Source of the DNA: a virus
Direction: 5' to 3' (one strand)
Virus record (IMG/VR): IMGVR_UViG_3300030450_001579
Span: 1-21,465 of that record
Length of the DNA: 21,465 bases
Both the position numbers and the translations under genes were made by a program. The notes beneath the pieces were generated by a model. The model worked only from the letters and a program-made list of their open reading frames with translations, did no database searches and was not told where the DNA came from. This document shows positions 1 to 6,244 of this stretch, one piece after another (the stretch's first letter is position 1; every line of letters begins with the position of its first letter).

Positions 1-26
1 AAATAAAAACAGCTACTTTTATTGTC

Positions 27-95
27 ATGCCTTCACACTACGGATCAATGAAGCCCAAAGGAACAAAGAAGAAAAAGAAAGGAGGCAAAAAGTAA
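27..95 (+). CDS. 22-residue lysine-rich micro-protein
   Basis: A very short frame beginning MPSHYGSMKPKGT and ending in a run of Lys and Gly (KKKKKGGKK). The same frame is open back to base 3, so it could instead be the tail of a longer upstream gene. I prefer the ATG at 27 because short proteins opening MP.HYG and ending in poly-Lys are, from memory, common near the capsid genes of marine phages. Its stop overlaps the next ATG by one base (TAATG). Function unknown; the charge suggests nucleic-acid or capsid-interior contact, which is inference only. Confidence 0.5.
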   Translation: MPSHYGSMKPKGTKKKKKGGKK

Positions 96-184
96 TGGGA
101 TATATTTTCAAAGTACAAGGCGAAGAGGAAACAAAAAAGCCTAAAGAAACTAAGCCCACTGCTAAAAAGAAAACTAAAAAGTGA
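95..184 (+). CDS. 29-residue basic micro-protein
   Basis: The frame starts at an ATG overlapping the previous stop and has a good ribosome site (AGGAGG, about 8 bases upstream, inside the previous gene). It opens MGYIFKVQGEEE and ends in a Lys/Pro/Thr tail (KPTAKKKTKK). Ten of its 29 residues are Lys. The frame is open leftward to base 2, but the ribosome site supports this start. It overlaps the next gene through GTGA at 181-184. Translational coupling and charge make it a real member of the cluster; function unknown. Confidence 0.5.
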   Translation: MGYIFKVQGEEETKKPKETKPTAKKKTKK

Positions 185-402
185 CTAGAAAACTAAGGCG
201 AGTTTCAAAGGACAAAAAGACAGGTATCCCTAAAAAATATCTGTCTGGTTCTAAAAATAAATCAGCTAAAGCAGCTGAGATAAAGCGAACTGCCGAAGCT
301 TATAGAAAAGGGGAGTATATTGATATAAAAGCCGTATCAAAATCACGCACTAAACAAAATGTCACAGGCAAAAAGAAGAAAACCACTAAGCGAAAGCGTT
401 AA
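181..402 (+). CDS. Small basic protein with KKYLSG motif
   Basis: A 73-residue, very basic protein that starts at GTG overlapping the preceding stop (GTGA). It carries GIPKKYLSGSKN followed by a predicted helical segment (AAEIKRTAEAYRKGEY), and ends in a Lys/Arg tail. Small phage proteins with a KKYLSG core followed by a helix are, from memory, recurrent in marine and other large-genome phages, without an assigned function. Its end overlaps the next gene by 44 bases in another frame, so the same DNA encodes two basic termini. It may bind DNA or the inner capsid surface; that is inferred from charge and position next to the scaffold gene. Confidence 0.65.
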   Translation: MTRKLRRVSKDKKTGIPKKYLSGSKNKSAKAAEIKRTAEAYRKGEYIDIKAVSKSRTKQNVTGKKKKTTKRKR

Positions 403-616
403 GAACAGTCTTAAGAAAAAGGCTGATGGTACAAAGTTTTTTTATGGAGAGCTTGCGGCTGTTTACAGAAAAGGGCAAGGTGCATATTTGTCAAGTGGAT
501 CAAGAAATGTTCCTATGGCTGCGTGGGCAATGGGCAGAGTAAATAGTTATATGAGAGGTGATAAAGCAAGAACAGCAGATGCAGCAATCTATTCAAGGTA
601 CAACAAGAAAAGATGA
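359..616 (+). CDS. Small basic protein with WAMGRVNSYMRG motif
   Basis: An 85-residue basic protein. The core runs LSESVKNSLKKKADG, then YGELAAVYRKGQGAYLSSGS, then WAMGRVNSYMRGDKA. The pattern of a GAY segment followed by W-A-M-x-R-V-N-S resembles a domain of unknown function seen in phages and giant viruses (from memory the DUF5824 type; a profile search would decide). It begins 44 bases before the previous gene ends and ends in ATGA with the next, so translation is probably coupled. No enzymatic motif is visible. It is plausibly structural or DNA-associated. Confidence 0.7.
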   Translation: MSQAKRRKPLSESVKNSLKKKADGTKFFYGELAAVYRKGQGAYLSSGSRNVPMAAWAMGRVNSYMRGDKARTADAAIYSRYNKKR

Positions 617-768
617 AGCTCACTACCAGACAAAAGAACACACTTGCAAAGCACCAAAAGGCTCATGGACACACAAAGGCTCACATGGAGTATATGAAAC
701 GTAAGATGAGAGAAGGGGTTTCTTTTACTGAAGCACACAATATGGCAATGAAGAGGAAAGGCAAATGA
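613..768 (+). CDS. 51-residue basic His/Lys/Met-rich protein
   Basis: A short frame joined by ATGA overlaps at both ends (613-616 and 765-768). It opens MKLTTRQKNTLAKHQKAH, then has HTKAHMEYMKRKMREG and a final SFTEAHNMAMKRKGK. Short proteins combining K-H-x(n)-H-M-x-x-M with G-x-S-F-x-x-A-H-x-x-A-M occur, from memory, in phages and algal viruses and have no known role. Overlap at both ends and this recurrent pattern support a real gene despite the length. Histidines and lysines dominate, so nucleic-acid contact is possible. Confidence 0.65.
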   Translation: MKLTTRQKNTLAKHQKAHGHTKAHMEYMKRKMREGVSFTEAHNMAMKRKGK

Positions 769-1046
769 GTGATCCTAGATTAAAAAGATTTGGACTTGCT
801 GGTTTTAACAAACCAAAGCGAACCCCATCACACCCAACAAAGTCTCATGTTGTCCTTGCCAAAGAAGGCGATAAGGTCAAGCTCATCAGGTTTGGTATGC
901 AGGGAGCAAAGAACAAACCACCAAGAAAGGGGGAATCAGACGCAGATAAAGCAAAACGTAAGAGTTTTAAAGCTAGACACGCTAAAAATATTGCCAAAGG
1001 TAAAATGTCAGCGGCATTTTGGGCAGACCGCACGAAGTGGAGCTAA
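765..1046 (+). CDS. Small basic phage protein, SFKARH/WADRTKW type
   Basis: A 93-residue basic protein, last of the micro-gene cluster. It starts in ATGA overlap with the previous gene, behind AG-rich ribosome-binding sequence (AAGAGGAAAGG). It contains HVVLAKEGDKVKLIRFGMQG, then KRKSFKARHAKNIAKGKMS and a final FWADRTKW. The S-F-(K/R)-A-R-H-x-x-x-x-A-x-x-K pattern with terminal tryptophans recurs in marine phage proteins of unknown function. Conservation of pattern makes the gene call strong; the role is unknown. Another frame over the same bases runs from 790 to 1101 but lacks such a pattern and overlaps the scaffold start. Confidence 0.75.
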   Translation: MSDPRLKRFGLAGFNKPKRTPSHPTKSHVVLAKEGDKVKLIRFGMQGAKNKPPRKGESDADKAKRKSFKARHAKNIAKGKMSAAFWADRTKWS

Positions 1047-1047
1047 G

Positions 1048-1066
1048 ATTGTAAATAATTGTAAAT
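1048..1066 (+). repeat. Two ATTGTAAAT direct repeats, 10-base period
   Basis: ATTGTAAAT occurs at 1048-1056 and again at 1058-1066, exactly one helical turn apart, in the 29-base gap before the scaffold gene. It could be a protein-binding site or part of a promoter, or chance in AT-rich sequence. Confidence 0.4.
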
Positions 1067-1075
1067 TTTTTATTT

Positions 1076-1744
1076 ATGGCAGACGAAGTAATCAAGCCTG
1101 ACAATTCAGCGGAAATAGCTGCATTAAAGGCAGAAGTTGAAAGACTAAGAAAATCTAATAGTGAAATATTAGATGATTACAAGAAAGCTAAGGAGGCGGC
1201 AAAAGCAGTTCCTCAAGATGTAGATGTAAATGCTTTGATCGCTTTCAAGCAGAAAAAAGAACAGGAAGAGCTTGAGGCTAAAGGCAGATATGAAGAGGCT
1301 ACAGAAAAACTAGCAGCCCAGTATAGACAAGCAGAAGAGCAGCAAAAGCAAAGGATACAGGAGCTAGAAAATAGACAAAGACAATTAGAAGTTGAAGCTC
1401 CAGCAGTAACAGCACTTGCTGACGTTGTACACGACCCTCAATATGTATTGAGTCGTATAAGCAAGGAACAGCTTGCCAGAGAAACAGACGGCACAGTTGT
1501 AGTTGTTGATGGTTATAACAGAACACCAGTCAAAGAATGGGCAATGTCCAAGATGCCTCAATGGGTACAAAAGAATCCAAGACCTCAGGGCGGTGGAGCT
1601 ACTACAACAAAGGTACAGACTGAGTTTGTTTCTAATGATAAAAACCCATTTGCACCTGATTCATTCAACCTTACAGAGCAAGCTAGATTATATAGGACAG
1701 ATATTAATAAATACAATATGCTCAAAAACGCAGTTACAGGTTAG
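1076..1744 (+). CDS. Capsid scaffolding protein
   Basis: A 222-residue protein directly upstream of the major capsid gene, the usual place for a scaffold. Residues about 10-110 are highly charged and rich in Glu, Lys and Gln (EIAALKAEVERLRKSN and following), predicting a long coiled coil. The middle (about 110-165) is more globular, with PQYVLSRISKEQLA. The end has NPFAPDSFNLTEQARLY and a Lys-containing helix, as in other phage scaffolds whose C-terminus binds the capsid protein. I see no Ser-His-Asp protease signature, so it is probably a pure scaffold removed by exit or by a protease elsewhere. There is no Shine-Dalgarno site; the start follows a T-rich leader (TTTATTTATG). Confidence 0.85.
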   Translation: MADEVIKPDNSAEIAALKAEVERLRKSNSEILDDYKKAKEAAKAVPQDVDVNALIAFKQKKEQEELEAKGRYEEATEKLAAQYRQAEEQQKQRIQELENRQRQLEVEAPAVTALADVVHDPQYVLSRISKEQLARETDGTVVVVDGYNRTPVKEWAMSKMPQWVQKNPRPQGGGATTTKVQTEFVSNDKNPFAPDSFNLTEQARLYRTDINKYNMLKNAVTG

Positions 1745-1754
1745 TATATAGACA

Positions 1755-1793
1755 ACGTGGTTGTGCCATGTCAGAGGTTGTGCCTCGAACTGA
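1755..1793 (+). promoter_or_regulatory. Twin stem-loops in the capsid gene leader
   Basis: The 78-base gap between scaffold and capsid gene holds two neighbouring hairpins with the same five-base loop TTGTG. The first pairs ACGTGG (1755-1760) with CCATGT (1766-1771), including one G-U pair. The second pairs GAGG (1774-1777) with CCTC (1783-1786), and can be extended by TCA/TGA around a GAAC bulge. The shared core GGTTGTGCC recurs 17 bases apart (1759-1767 and 1776-1784). No T-run follows at once, so neither is a classic terminator. An RNA processing, stability or regulatory element for the highly expressed capsid message is possible. Confidence 0.5.
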
Positions 1794-1822
1794 ACATATC
1801 TTTTACTTTTTAATTAAATCCA

Positions 1823-2860
1823 ATGGCTACATTGAGGTCGGATTTGATCATACCAGAAGTGTTCACCCCCTACTTAATTGAGGCTACTACTCAGACAGAT
1901 AGCTTTTTACAAAGTGGGGTTGTACAACCTTTGGCTGAATTAAATCTTTCAGCAGAAAGAGGTGGCGACTTTGTAAAAATCCCATCATATTCTGCAAACT
2001 TATCAGGTGATTTTGAGGTTTTAACAGACTCAACATCATTAACTCCAGCAAAGATAACAACAGGCGATCAGATTGCAGCCGTACTCCACAGAGGACGTGC
2101 GTTCAGTGCGAGAGATTTAGCTAGTCTTGCTGTTGGAAGCAGTGTTGATCCTATGGCTGCTATTGCTCAGAAAATGGCTGCATACGTCAACAACCAAAAA
2201 CAGAAAGATCTATATTCTTGTCTGACTGGTGCTTTTGGTTCTATAAATGCAAACGATAGTAATTCTGCATTATTTAGTTTGACTATTGACTCTGAATCAT
2301 CAGACACACCAACAGCATTAAGTCCTAGACACGTTGCAAAGGCTCAGTCATTACTTGGCGATCAAGGCGGCAAGCTTACAACGATTGCAATGCACAGCCG
2401 TTGCTACTATGACTTGGTAGAAAGAAGAGCAGTTGATTTTGTTCTTGCTACTGACATCAATGGTGGCGGTGCTACAGCGTCAGGTGGTTCTATCCAGAAC
2501 GCATTTGGAAATCCACAAGTCCCTACATTCATGGGGCTGCGGATAATAGTTTCGGACGACATTCCAACAACAGGCTCTGGATCTACAACGGAATACAGTG
2601 TTTTCATGTTCCAAAACGGAGCAGTCGTTACAGGCGAACAGGCTCCAATAAGAACACAGACAGATAGAGACATTCTTGCTCTTGAGGAAGCAATGGCAGT
2701 GGATCTACACTACATCTATCACCCTGTAGGTCTTAAGTATGCTGTTTCAACAGTTAACCCATCTAGATCAGTTCTAGAGACAGTAGGTTCATGGTCGAGA
2801 ACTTATGAATTGAAAAATATCGGTATTGTAAGAGCTACCGTTGTTTCTAATAACGACTAG
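1823..2860 (+). CDS. Major capsid protein, HK97-fold
   Basis: A 345-residue protein that matches by eye the coat proteins of many siphoviruses and podoviruses. It opens SDLIIPEVFTPYLIEATT, followed by SGVVQPLAELN, then GGDFVKIPSYSANLSGDFEV (spine-helix and E-loop region) and ITTGDQIAAVLHRGRAFSAR. Later come DPMAAIAQKMAAYVNNQKQK (long helix) and SPRHVAKAQSLLGDQGGKL in the P domain. The end is rich in beta structure. It forms the icosahedral shell. Position directly after the scaffold, with decoration and connector genes behind it, fits. There is no strong Shine-Dalgarno site, although this should be one of the most expressed genes. The leader with paired stem-loops may compensate. Confidence 0.93.
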   Translation: MATLRSDLIIPEVFTPYLIEATTQTDSFLQSGVVQPLAELNLSAERGGDFVKIPSYSANLSGDFEVLTDSTSLTPAKITTGDQIAAVLHRGRAFSARDLASLAVGSSVDPMAAIAQKMAAYVNNQKQKDLYSCLTGAFGSINANDSNSALFSLTIDSESSDTPTALSPRHVAKAQSLLGDQGGKLTTIAMHSRCYYDLVERRAVDFVLATDINGGGATASGGSIQNAFGNPQVPTFMGLRIIVSDDIPTTGSGSTTEYSVFMFQNGAVVTGEQAPIRTQTDRDILALEEAMAVDLHYIYHPVGLKYAVSTVNPSRSVLETVGSWSRTYELKNIGIVRATVVSNND

Positions 2861-2872
2861 AGGTAACTAATT

Positions 2873-3238
2873 ATGCCATCTTTATTTGATGTAACTGCTG
2901 GGTCTTTAGTTGGCCCAACAACAGGTGGAACTGTAACTCAGGCCACCAACAAATCAACAGGTGTAACTCTAAATGCAGAGTCTGGTCAGATCACAATGAA
3001 CAATGCACAGCTAAATGCTGGTGTTGAAGTATCTTTCACAGTAACTAATAGCAAGATCGCAGCAACTGACGTTGTAGTAGCTTGTCATGGTTCTGCTGGT
3101 ACTGCTGGTTCATATTTGGTAAATGCTAATGCTATTGCTGCGGGTTCTTTTGCTGTCACAGTTTCCAACGTATCTGCTGGAAACCTAAGTGAAGCTATTG
3201 TAATCAATTTTGTAGCTTTAAAAGGAGCATCTAGCTAA
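2873..3238 (+). CDS. Head decoration-like protein
   Basis: A 121-residue, acid-poor protein rich in Thr, Val, Ala and Asn, with alternating hydrophobic residues predicting an all-beta fold. It contains GGTVTQATNKSTGVTLN, then ITMNNAQLNAGVEVSFTVTN, and ends in LSEAIVINFVALKGASS. Proteins of this pattern sit right after the capsid gene in many marine phages and are often found in virions, from memory. Head decoration or stabilisation is the best guess; a small fibre or immunoglobulin-like surface protein is the alternative. A GAGGT ribosome site lies about 10 bases before the ATG. Its stop overlaps the next start (TAATG). Confidence 0.6.
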   Translation: MPSLFDVTAGSLVGPTTGGTVTQATNKSTGVTLNAESGQITMNNAQLNAGVEVSFTVTNSKIAATDVVVACHGSAGTAGSYLVNANAIAAGSFAVTVSNVSAGNLSEAIVINFVALKGASS

Positions 3239-3369
3239 TGGCAATGTTTGCCTTTAAGCGAATGAGGGAACAAAACGAAGCTGCTCAAAAGGCGGCTTCA
3301 GTTTCCACATCTAAGCCAAAACCAAAACGTAAAACCCAAAAGGTAAAACTCAATGGCGATAACTCTTGA
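3238..3369 (+). CDS. 43-residue basic protein of the head region
   Basis: A short frame starting in TAATG overlap with the previous stop and running 17 bases into the connector gene. It opens MAMFAFKRMREQNEAAQKAA and ends in a Pro/Lys/Arg-rich tail (KPKPKRKTQKVK). Similar short MAM-aromatic-KR proteins appear at this site in other marine siphoviruses, from memory. The role is unknown; placement between decoration and connector genes and translational coupling suggest a head function. Confidence 0.55.
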   Translation: MAMFAFKRMREQNEAAQKAASVSTSKPKPKRKTQKVKLNGDNS

Positions 3370-3913
3370 TGCCACTGTTGGTGGAGCTAATGCAAATACT
3401 TATATAACTCTTGCTGATGCAAACTCTTTTATTGAGGGTTTAATTCTTAGTGATGACACTGCGGCATGGGATGGATCAAGCACTGATAATAAAAACAGAG
3501 CTTTGTTTACAGCAGCCCAGAGAATTGACAGAGAGAAGTTTTTGGGAGCTAGGGTAGCTGACACACAGGCACTTGAGTGGCCAAGATCAGGAGTAAGGAA
3601 ACCTGACACATACACAAACCTGTATGGTTTAAGCTTTCCAAATAGATTAGTTGCTGATTATTACCTTGATACGGAAATTCCAGACAGGGTTAAACACGCA
3701 CAGGTCGTCTTGGCTGTATATCTGAACAACAATAGGAACGGACTGGAACTTAGTGGCTTAGAGGACTTTGCCGCTGTTAGTGTTGGAAATATAAATGTAA
3801 CCCCAAGATTCTATGGGGCTGTGGGCATTGATAGGATTCCACCAATCGTTGACCACTACCTAATGGGTATTAGAATAGGTGGAAGAGCAAATTTACAAAT
3901 CAAGAGGTCTTAA
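3353..3913 (+). CDS. Head-tail connector (DnaT-like family protein)
   Basis: A 186-residue protein. The N-terminus carries ANANTYITLADANSFIEG, then the helix NRALFTAAQRIDREKFLG, then LEWPRSGVRKPDTY and a helical RVKHAQVVLAVYLNNN. This matches the phage family usually labelled 'DnaT-like ssDNA-binding protein', whose structural counterparts are the first connector or head-completion proteins (HK97 gp6/SPP1 gp15 type). The DnaT label is a database name and does not imply replication here. Position after the capsid genes and before the stopper supports an adaptor bound under the portal. The start overlaps the preceding small gene. Confidence 0.8.
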   Translation: MAITLDATVGGANANTYITLADANSFIEGLILSDDTAAWDGSSTDNKNRALFTAAQRIDREKFLGARVADTQALEWPRSGVRKPDTYTNLYGLSFPNRLVADYYLDTEIPDRVKHAQVVLAVYLNNNRNGLELSGLEDFAAVSVGNINVTPRFYGAVGIDRIPPIVDHYLMGIRIGGRANLQIKRS

Positions 3914-3915
3914 AA

Positions 3916-4146
3916 ATGGGCTACGGCTACGAATATCCATCAGCAAGAATTATAAAAAATACAAATGCCAATGACGGCAGATTTGGGAAAGTTCTTGCCT
4001 TAGAAGATTCTGTAATTGAAGTACTTTTATCAGAAAATATAGATGGTGCCGCTTCAACTATCACATTAAATGCAAATTGTTGCATTGAAGGTGTAATCAC
4101 AAGAGTAAAACTTGCAAGCGGGTCTGTCATTGCTTATAGATTATGA
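3916..4146 (+). CDS. Small beta-rich head protein of unknown role
   Basis: A 76-residue protein beginning MGYGYEYPSARIIKNT, with a C-terminal beta-rich half (STITLNANCCIEGVITRVKL, then SGSVIAYRL). The pattern of a small domain ending in T-x-x-x-L-x-S-G-x-V-x-A-Y recurs in small head-region proteins of marine phages, from memory. It contains two adjacent cysteines. It follows the connector gene by two bases behind an AAGAGG site and overlaps the next gene by ATGA, so it belongs to the head-tail joining operon. A minor decoration or joining role is likely but not shown. Confidence 0.6.
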   Translation: MGYGYEYPSARIIKNTNANDGRFGKVLALEDSVIEVLLSENIDGAASTITLNANCCIEGVITRVKLASGSVIAYRL

Positions 4147-4496
4147 GTCTTGCCAAAGCATTAAAAAAAGCTGCCAGTGCTTCACTTAAAAAGCTTGGTG
4201 GTGATGTAACTATCAGGAAAGTAACAGCAGGGGCATACAATACCACTACTGGAGCTGTCACAGAATCTACATCTGATACAACCATCAAAGGTGCTTTAAG
4301 TAATGTTTCAAGAAATCAGGTGAATGATTTAGTAGAGTCACAGGATAAGTTGCTTACCATATCTGCTGGTGATCTTACATTTGCCCCTACAACAAAAGAC
4401 AGAGTAGTTATAAGTAGTGTTGAGTTTAAAATTATTCAAGTAATTACAAATGAGCAAAATAATACACCAGTAAGTTTTGATCTTATCTTGAGGTAA
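4143..4496 (+). CDS. Head-tail stopper/closure protein
   Basis: A 117-residue protein with an N-terminal basic helix (SLAKALKKAASASLKKLGGD) followed by beta strands: VTIRKVTAGAYNTTTGAVTE, then KGALSNVSRN, DKLLTISAGDLTF and a final FDLILR. The fold pattern and size match the small head-closure (stopper) proteins that seal the portal channel after DNA packaging and give a docking platform for the tail. Its place between the connector and the gp10-like/terminator pair is the standard one. It starts by ATGA overlap with the previous gene. Confidence 0.75.
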   Translation: MSLAKALKKAASASLKKLGGDVTIRKVTAGAYNTTTGAVTESTSDTTIKGALSNVSRNQVNDLVESQDKLLTISAGDLTFAPTTKDRVVISSVEFKIIQVITNEQNNTPVSFDLILR

Positions 4497-4498
4497 TT

Positions 4499-4849
4499 AT
4501 GACCAGAGAAATTAGAATAGATCAAATTCCAGATGTTATGGAAGAGGCTGTGATTGATCTGGTAGCAGCAACTACTCTTGAGTGGACTAGGAGAGTAGTA
4601 AAGGCTACACCAGTTGATACTGGTAGGCTAAGGAACTCATGGCAGACAGAGATTAAAGCAACTAGCGGACTCATAATCAACAATTTACCTTATGCAGAGC
4701 CAGTGTGTTATGGCGAAAACCTACCACCATCATGGGGTGGTCAATTCAGAACAAGACAAAAAACACAAAAAGGGTTTCCAGAACTCATTGGGAAAGAAAT
4801 GCAGAGGTGGGCTGATGATGAATATAACAAAATTAAAAGGAGGATATAA
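4499..4849 (+). CDS. HK97 gp10-like head-tail protein
   Basis: A 116-residue protein with the family hallmark TPVDTGRLRNSWQ at about residues 38-50, preceded by a helix (LVAATTLEWTRRVVKA), and a later NLPYAEPVCYGEN segment. HK97 gp10-like (and lambda Z-like) proteins act at the head-tail junction or in tail completion. It lies between the stopper and tail terminator genes, as expected. A GAGG site precedes it, and its TAA shares one base with the next ATG. A strong ribosome site for the next gene (AAAGGAGG) lies in its last codons. Confidence 0.85.
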   Translation: MTREIRIDQIPDVMEEAVIDLVAATTLEWTRRVVKATPVDTGRLRNSWQTEIKATSGLIINNLPYAEPVCYGENLPPSWGGQFRTRQKTQKGFPELIGKEMQRWADDEYNKIKRRI

Positions 4850-5256
4850 TGGCTGCTATTGATTTAAATACTGTTAGATCCATAATAGAGTCTAGGTTAG
4901 CCACAGAGCTTGCTTCAAGCCCAGCAATCCCTGTTGTTTTTAATAATATGGCTTTTGACTCGACAGCTGAAGATACTTTTGTTCAGTGTCAAACCAGCTT
5001 TGGGTCAGGATCTTACCTAGCAAACGGTGTCAATGTCGTTGTTGGATTAGTTACTCTTAATATTTTTACAGAAGAAGGTATCGGGGCTGGGTCAAACTAT
5101 ACTATTTGCAAAAGGCTTAGGGACTTATACAATAAGATTACAGTTTCAGATGTTATTTTTGACTCACCTGTTGGCCCAGAGGTATTGGCTTCAAGTCCAG
5201 AAGGAAAGTTTCAAACACAATTAAGAATAACTTTTGAAATATATGAGGAACTTTAA
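4849..5256 (+). CDS. Tail terminator protein
   Basis: A 135-residue alpha/beta protein. It opens IDLNTVRSIIESRLATEL (helix), has IPVVFNNMAFDSTAEDTFVQ and later FQTQLRITFEIYEEL. Size, order of secondary structure and location just before the tail tube gene match the gpU-like terminators, which cap the tail tube when it reaches the length set by the tape measure and bind the head. Good ribosome site (AAGGAGG, about 5 bases upstream). Confidence 0.78.
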   Translation: MAAIDLNTVRSIIESRLATELASSPAIPVVFNNMAFDSTAEDTFVQCQTSFGSGSYLANGVNVVVGLVTLNIFTEEGIGAGSNYTICKRLRDLYNKITVSDVIFDSPVGPEVLASSPEGKFQTQLRITFEIYEEL

Positions 5257-5258
5257 TC

Positions 5259-5411
5259 ATGGCAAAACTTGAAATTACAGAAGAAATGCTTGACGCTATC
5301 GAAGCTGTAAAAGGCAGAAGGGAAGCAAATTACTGGGATCCTGAGTGTAGGAAATACTTTGAGCAACAACAAAGTTTGAAAAAAGATGTAAAAAACTCTG
5401 AAAAGAGTTAA
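5259..5411 (+). CDS. 50-residue acidic/basic small protein
   Basis: A short frame two bases after the terminator gene, with a GAGGA site upstream. It opens MAKLEITEEMLDAIEAVKGR, then has REANYWDPECRKYFEQQQ and a Lys/Ser tail. The N-terminal part predicts an amphipathic helix, and a W-D-P-E-C turn follows. I do not recognise the family. Its good start context and position between terminator and tube genes argue for a real gene, perhaps a small tail accessory or chaperone. Confidence 0.55.
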   Translation: MAKLEITEEMLDAIEAVKGRREANYWDPECRKYFEQQQSLKKDVKNSEKS

Positions 5412-5440
5412 TATATTTATAAATATTTCTTTTTTTTGTT
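5412..5440 (+). promoter_or_regulatory. AT-rich leader of the tail tube gene
   Basis: This 29-base gap is almost wholly A and T. It holds TATAAATA (5418-5425) and a run of eight T before GTTATG. There is no Shine-Dalgarno site. It could carry a promoter -10 element for the highly expressed tube gene. The assignment is weak because such motifs also arise by chance inside coding sequence here. Confidence 0.25.
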
Positions 5441-5857
5441 ATGGCTGTTAAAGGTGATGTCGGCAAAATTATGTTTCACAATGCTGCTGGAACTGAGGCC
5501 GATATAAGCGATTTAAAAGCATGGTCTTTATCTGTATCTAAAGACACACTAGAAACAACAAAGATGGGTGACACAGCAAAATCGTTTGTTGGTGGCCTGA
5601 TTTCTGGTGAAGGATCTGCAACTTTACTTTACAACCCAGCTGGCAACTCAGATTATCAAGCTTTTATTGATGATATTTTGACTACTGGTGATGCTGGTGA
5701 TGCTTTGTTTGAACTTTTCCCAGACTCTGCACAATCAGCCAAGAAAATTGGATTTTCTGGAATTATTACTGAGGCTGAATATTCTGCAACACTTGGAGAA
5801 ATAGAGGAGATTGCTATTTCATTCATCACAACTGGTGCAATAACTTCAGCTATATAG
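5441..5857 (+). CDS. Major tail tube protein
   Basis: A 138-residue protein with the pattern of siphovirus tail tube subunits. Its N-terminal strand has VGKIMFHNAAGTEADISDLK, followed by AWSLSVSKDTLETTKMGD, which is typical of tube proteins ('ethTkmgd...'), and a GGLISGEGSATLLYN strand. A final beta pair carries GFSGIITEAEYSATLGEIE. It forms stacked hexamer rings around the tape measure. It stands between terminator and chaperone genes in the usual order. The start follows a T-rich, Shine-Dalgarno-free leader. Confidence 0.88.
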   Translation: MAVKGDVGKIMFHNAAGTEADISDLKAWSLSVSKDTLETTKMGDTAKSFVGGLISGEGSATLLYNPAGNSDYQAFIDDILTTGDAGDALFELFPDSAQSAKKIGFSGIITEAEYSATLGEIEEIAISFITTGAITSAI

Positions 5858-5890
5858 TAAATTTAAGATAAGAAACTTCGCACTTTATTT

Positions 5891-6244
5891 ATGCCAGCAC
5901 AAAGAACACTTGACACCTTAAAGGCAGCTTTTGACTTGAATCAGAGGCGAAAGTTTGATGTCAAAGATGATGACGGTAATATAGTTGTCTCACTGTACTT
6001 TAAAGCCATAACAAGAGCAGACAGAGCAAAAGCTACACACAGGGCTGGTAGTGAAGATCCTTTGGTTGTTTCAACTCACATGCTTTGCCAGTTAGCAGAA
6101 TTAGAGGACGGCACAAAAGCTTTTCACCCTTCAGATTTTGGAAATTTACAAGCAGAACTACCAGAAAATGTACTAAATGAAATTGAGATGTTTTTGTTTG
6201 GTGTAAATCCTAACCTAAATGTCGCAAATGCAAAGGAGTCTTAA
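5891..6244 (+). CDS. Tail assembly chaperone, G-type
   Basis: A 117-residue protein in the place of lambda G, between tube and tape measure genes. It opens TLDTLKAAFDLNQRRKFDVK, has a strand IVVSLYFKAITRADRAKA and a helical C-terminal half ending in EIEMFLFGVNPNLNVANA. Such proteins bind the tape measure and keep it soluble while tube subunits assemble; they are not in the finished virion. The last codons (AAG GAG TCT TAA) form a purine-rich, ribosome-site-like stretch, AAAGGAG at 6232-6238. A -1 slip before the stop would produce the longer G-T product. The start follows CTTTATTTATG without a Shine-Dalgarno site. Confidence 0.82.
   Translation: MPAQRTLDTLKAAFDLNQRRKFDVKDDDGNIVVSLYFKAITRADRAKATHRAGSEDPLVVSTHMLCQLAELEDGTKAFHPSDFGNLQAELPENVLNEIEMFLFGVNPNLNVANAKES

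Noticed and set aside
2-184. A single longer gene running from the window edge to 184
   Set aside because: The frame is open, but its first part reads as the shifted version of the Lys-rich 27-95 frame, and the AGGAGG site supports a start at 95.
790-1101. A 103-codon frame overlapping the 765-1046 gene
   Set aside because: It is a frame shadow with no recognisable pattern and runs into the scaffold gene start.
1755-1810. Rho-independent terminator between scaffold and capsid genes
   Set aside because: The stems are short, the loops are five bases, and no T-run follows directly; the TTTTACTTTTT stretch lies some 15 bases further on.
3353-3913. Replication role for the DnaT-like protein
   Set aside because: The database name is misleading; gene order and family context point to a head-tail connector.
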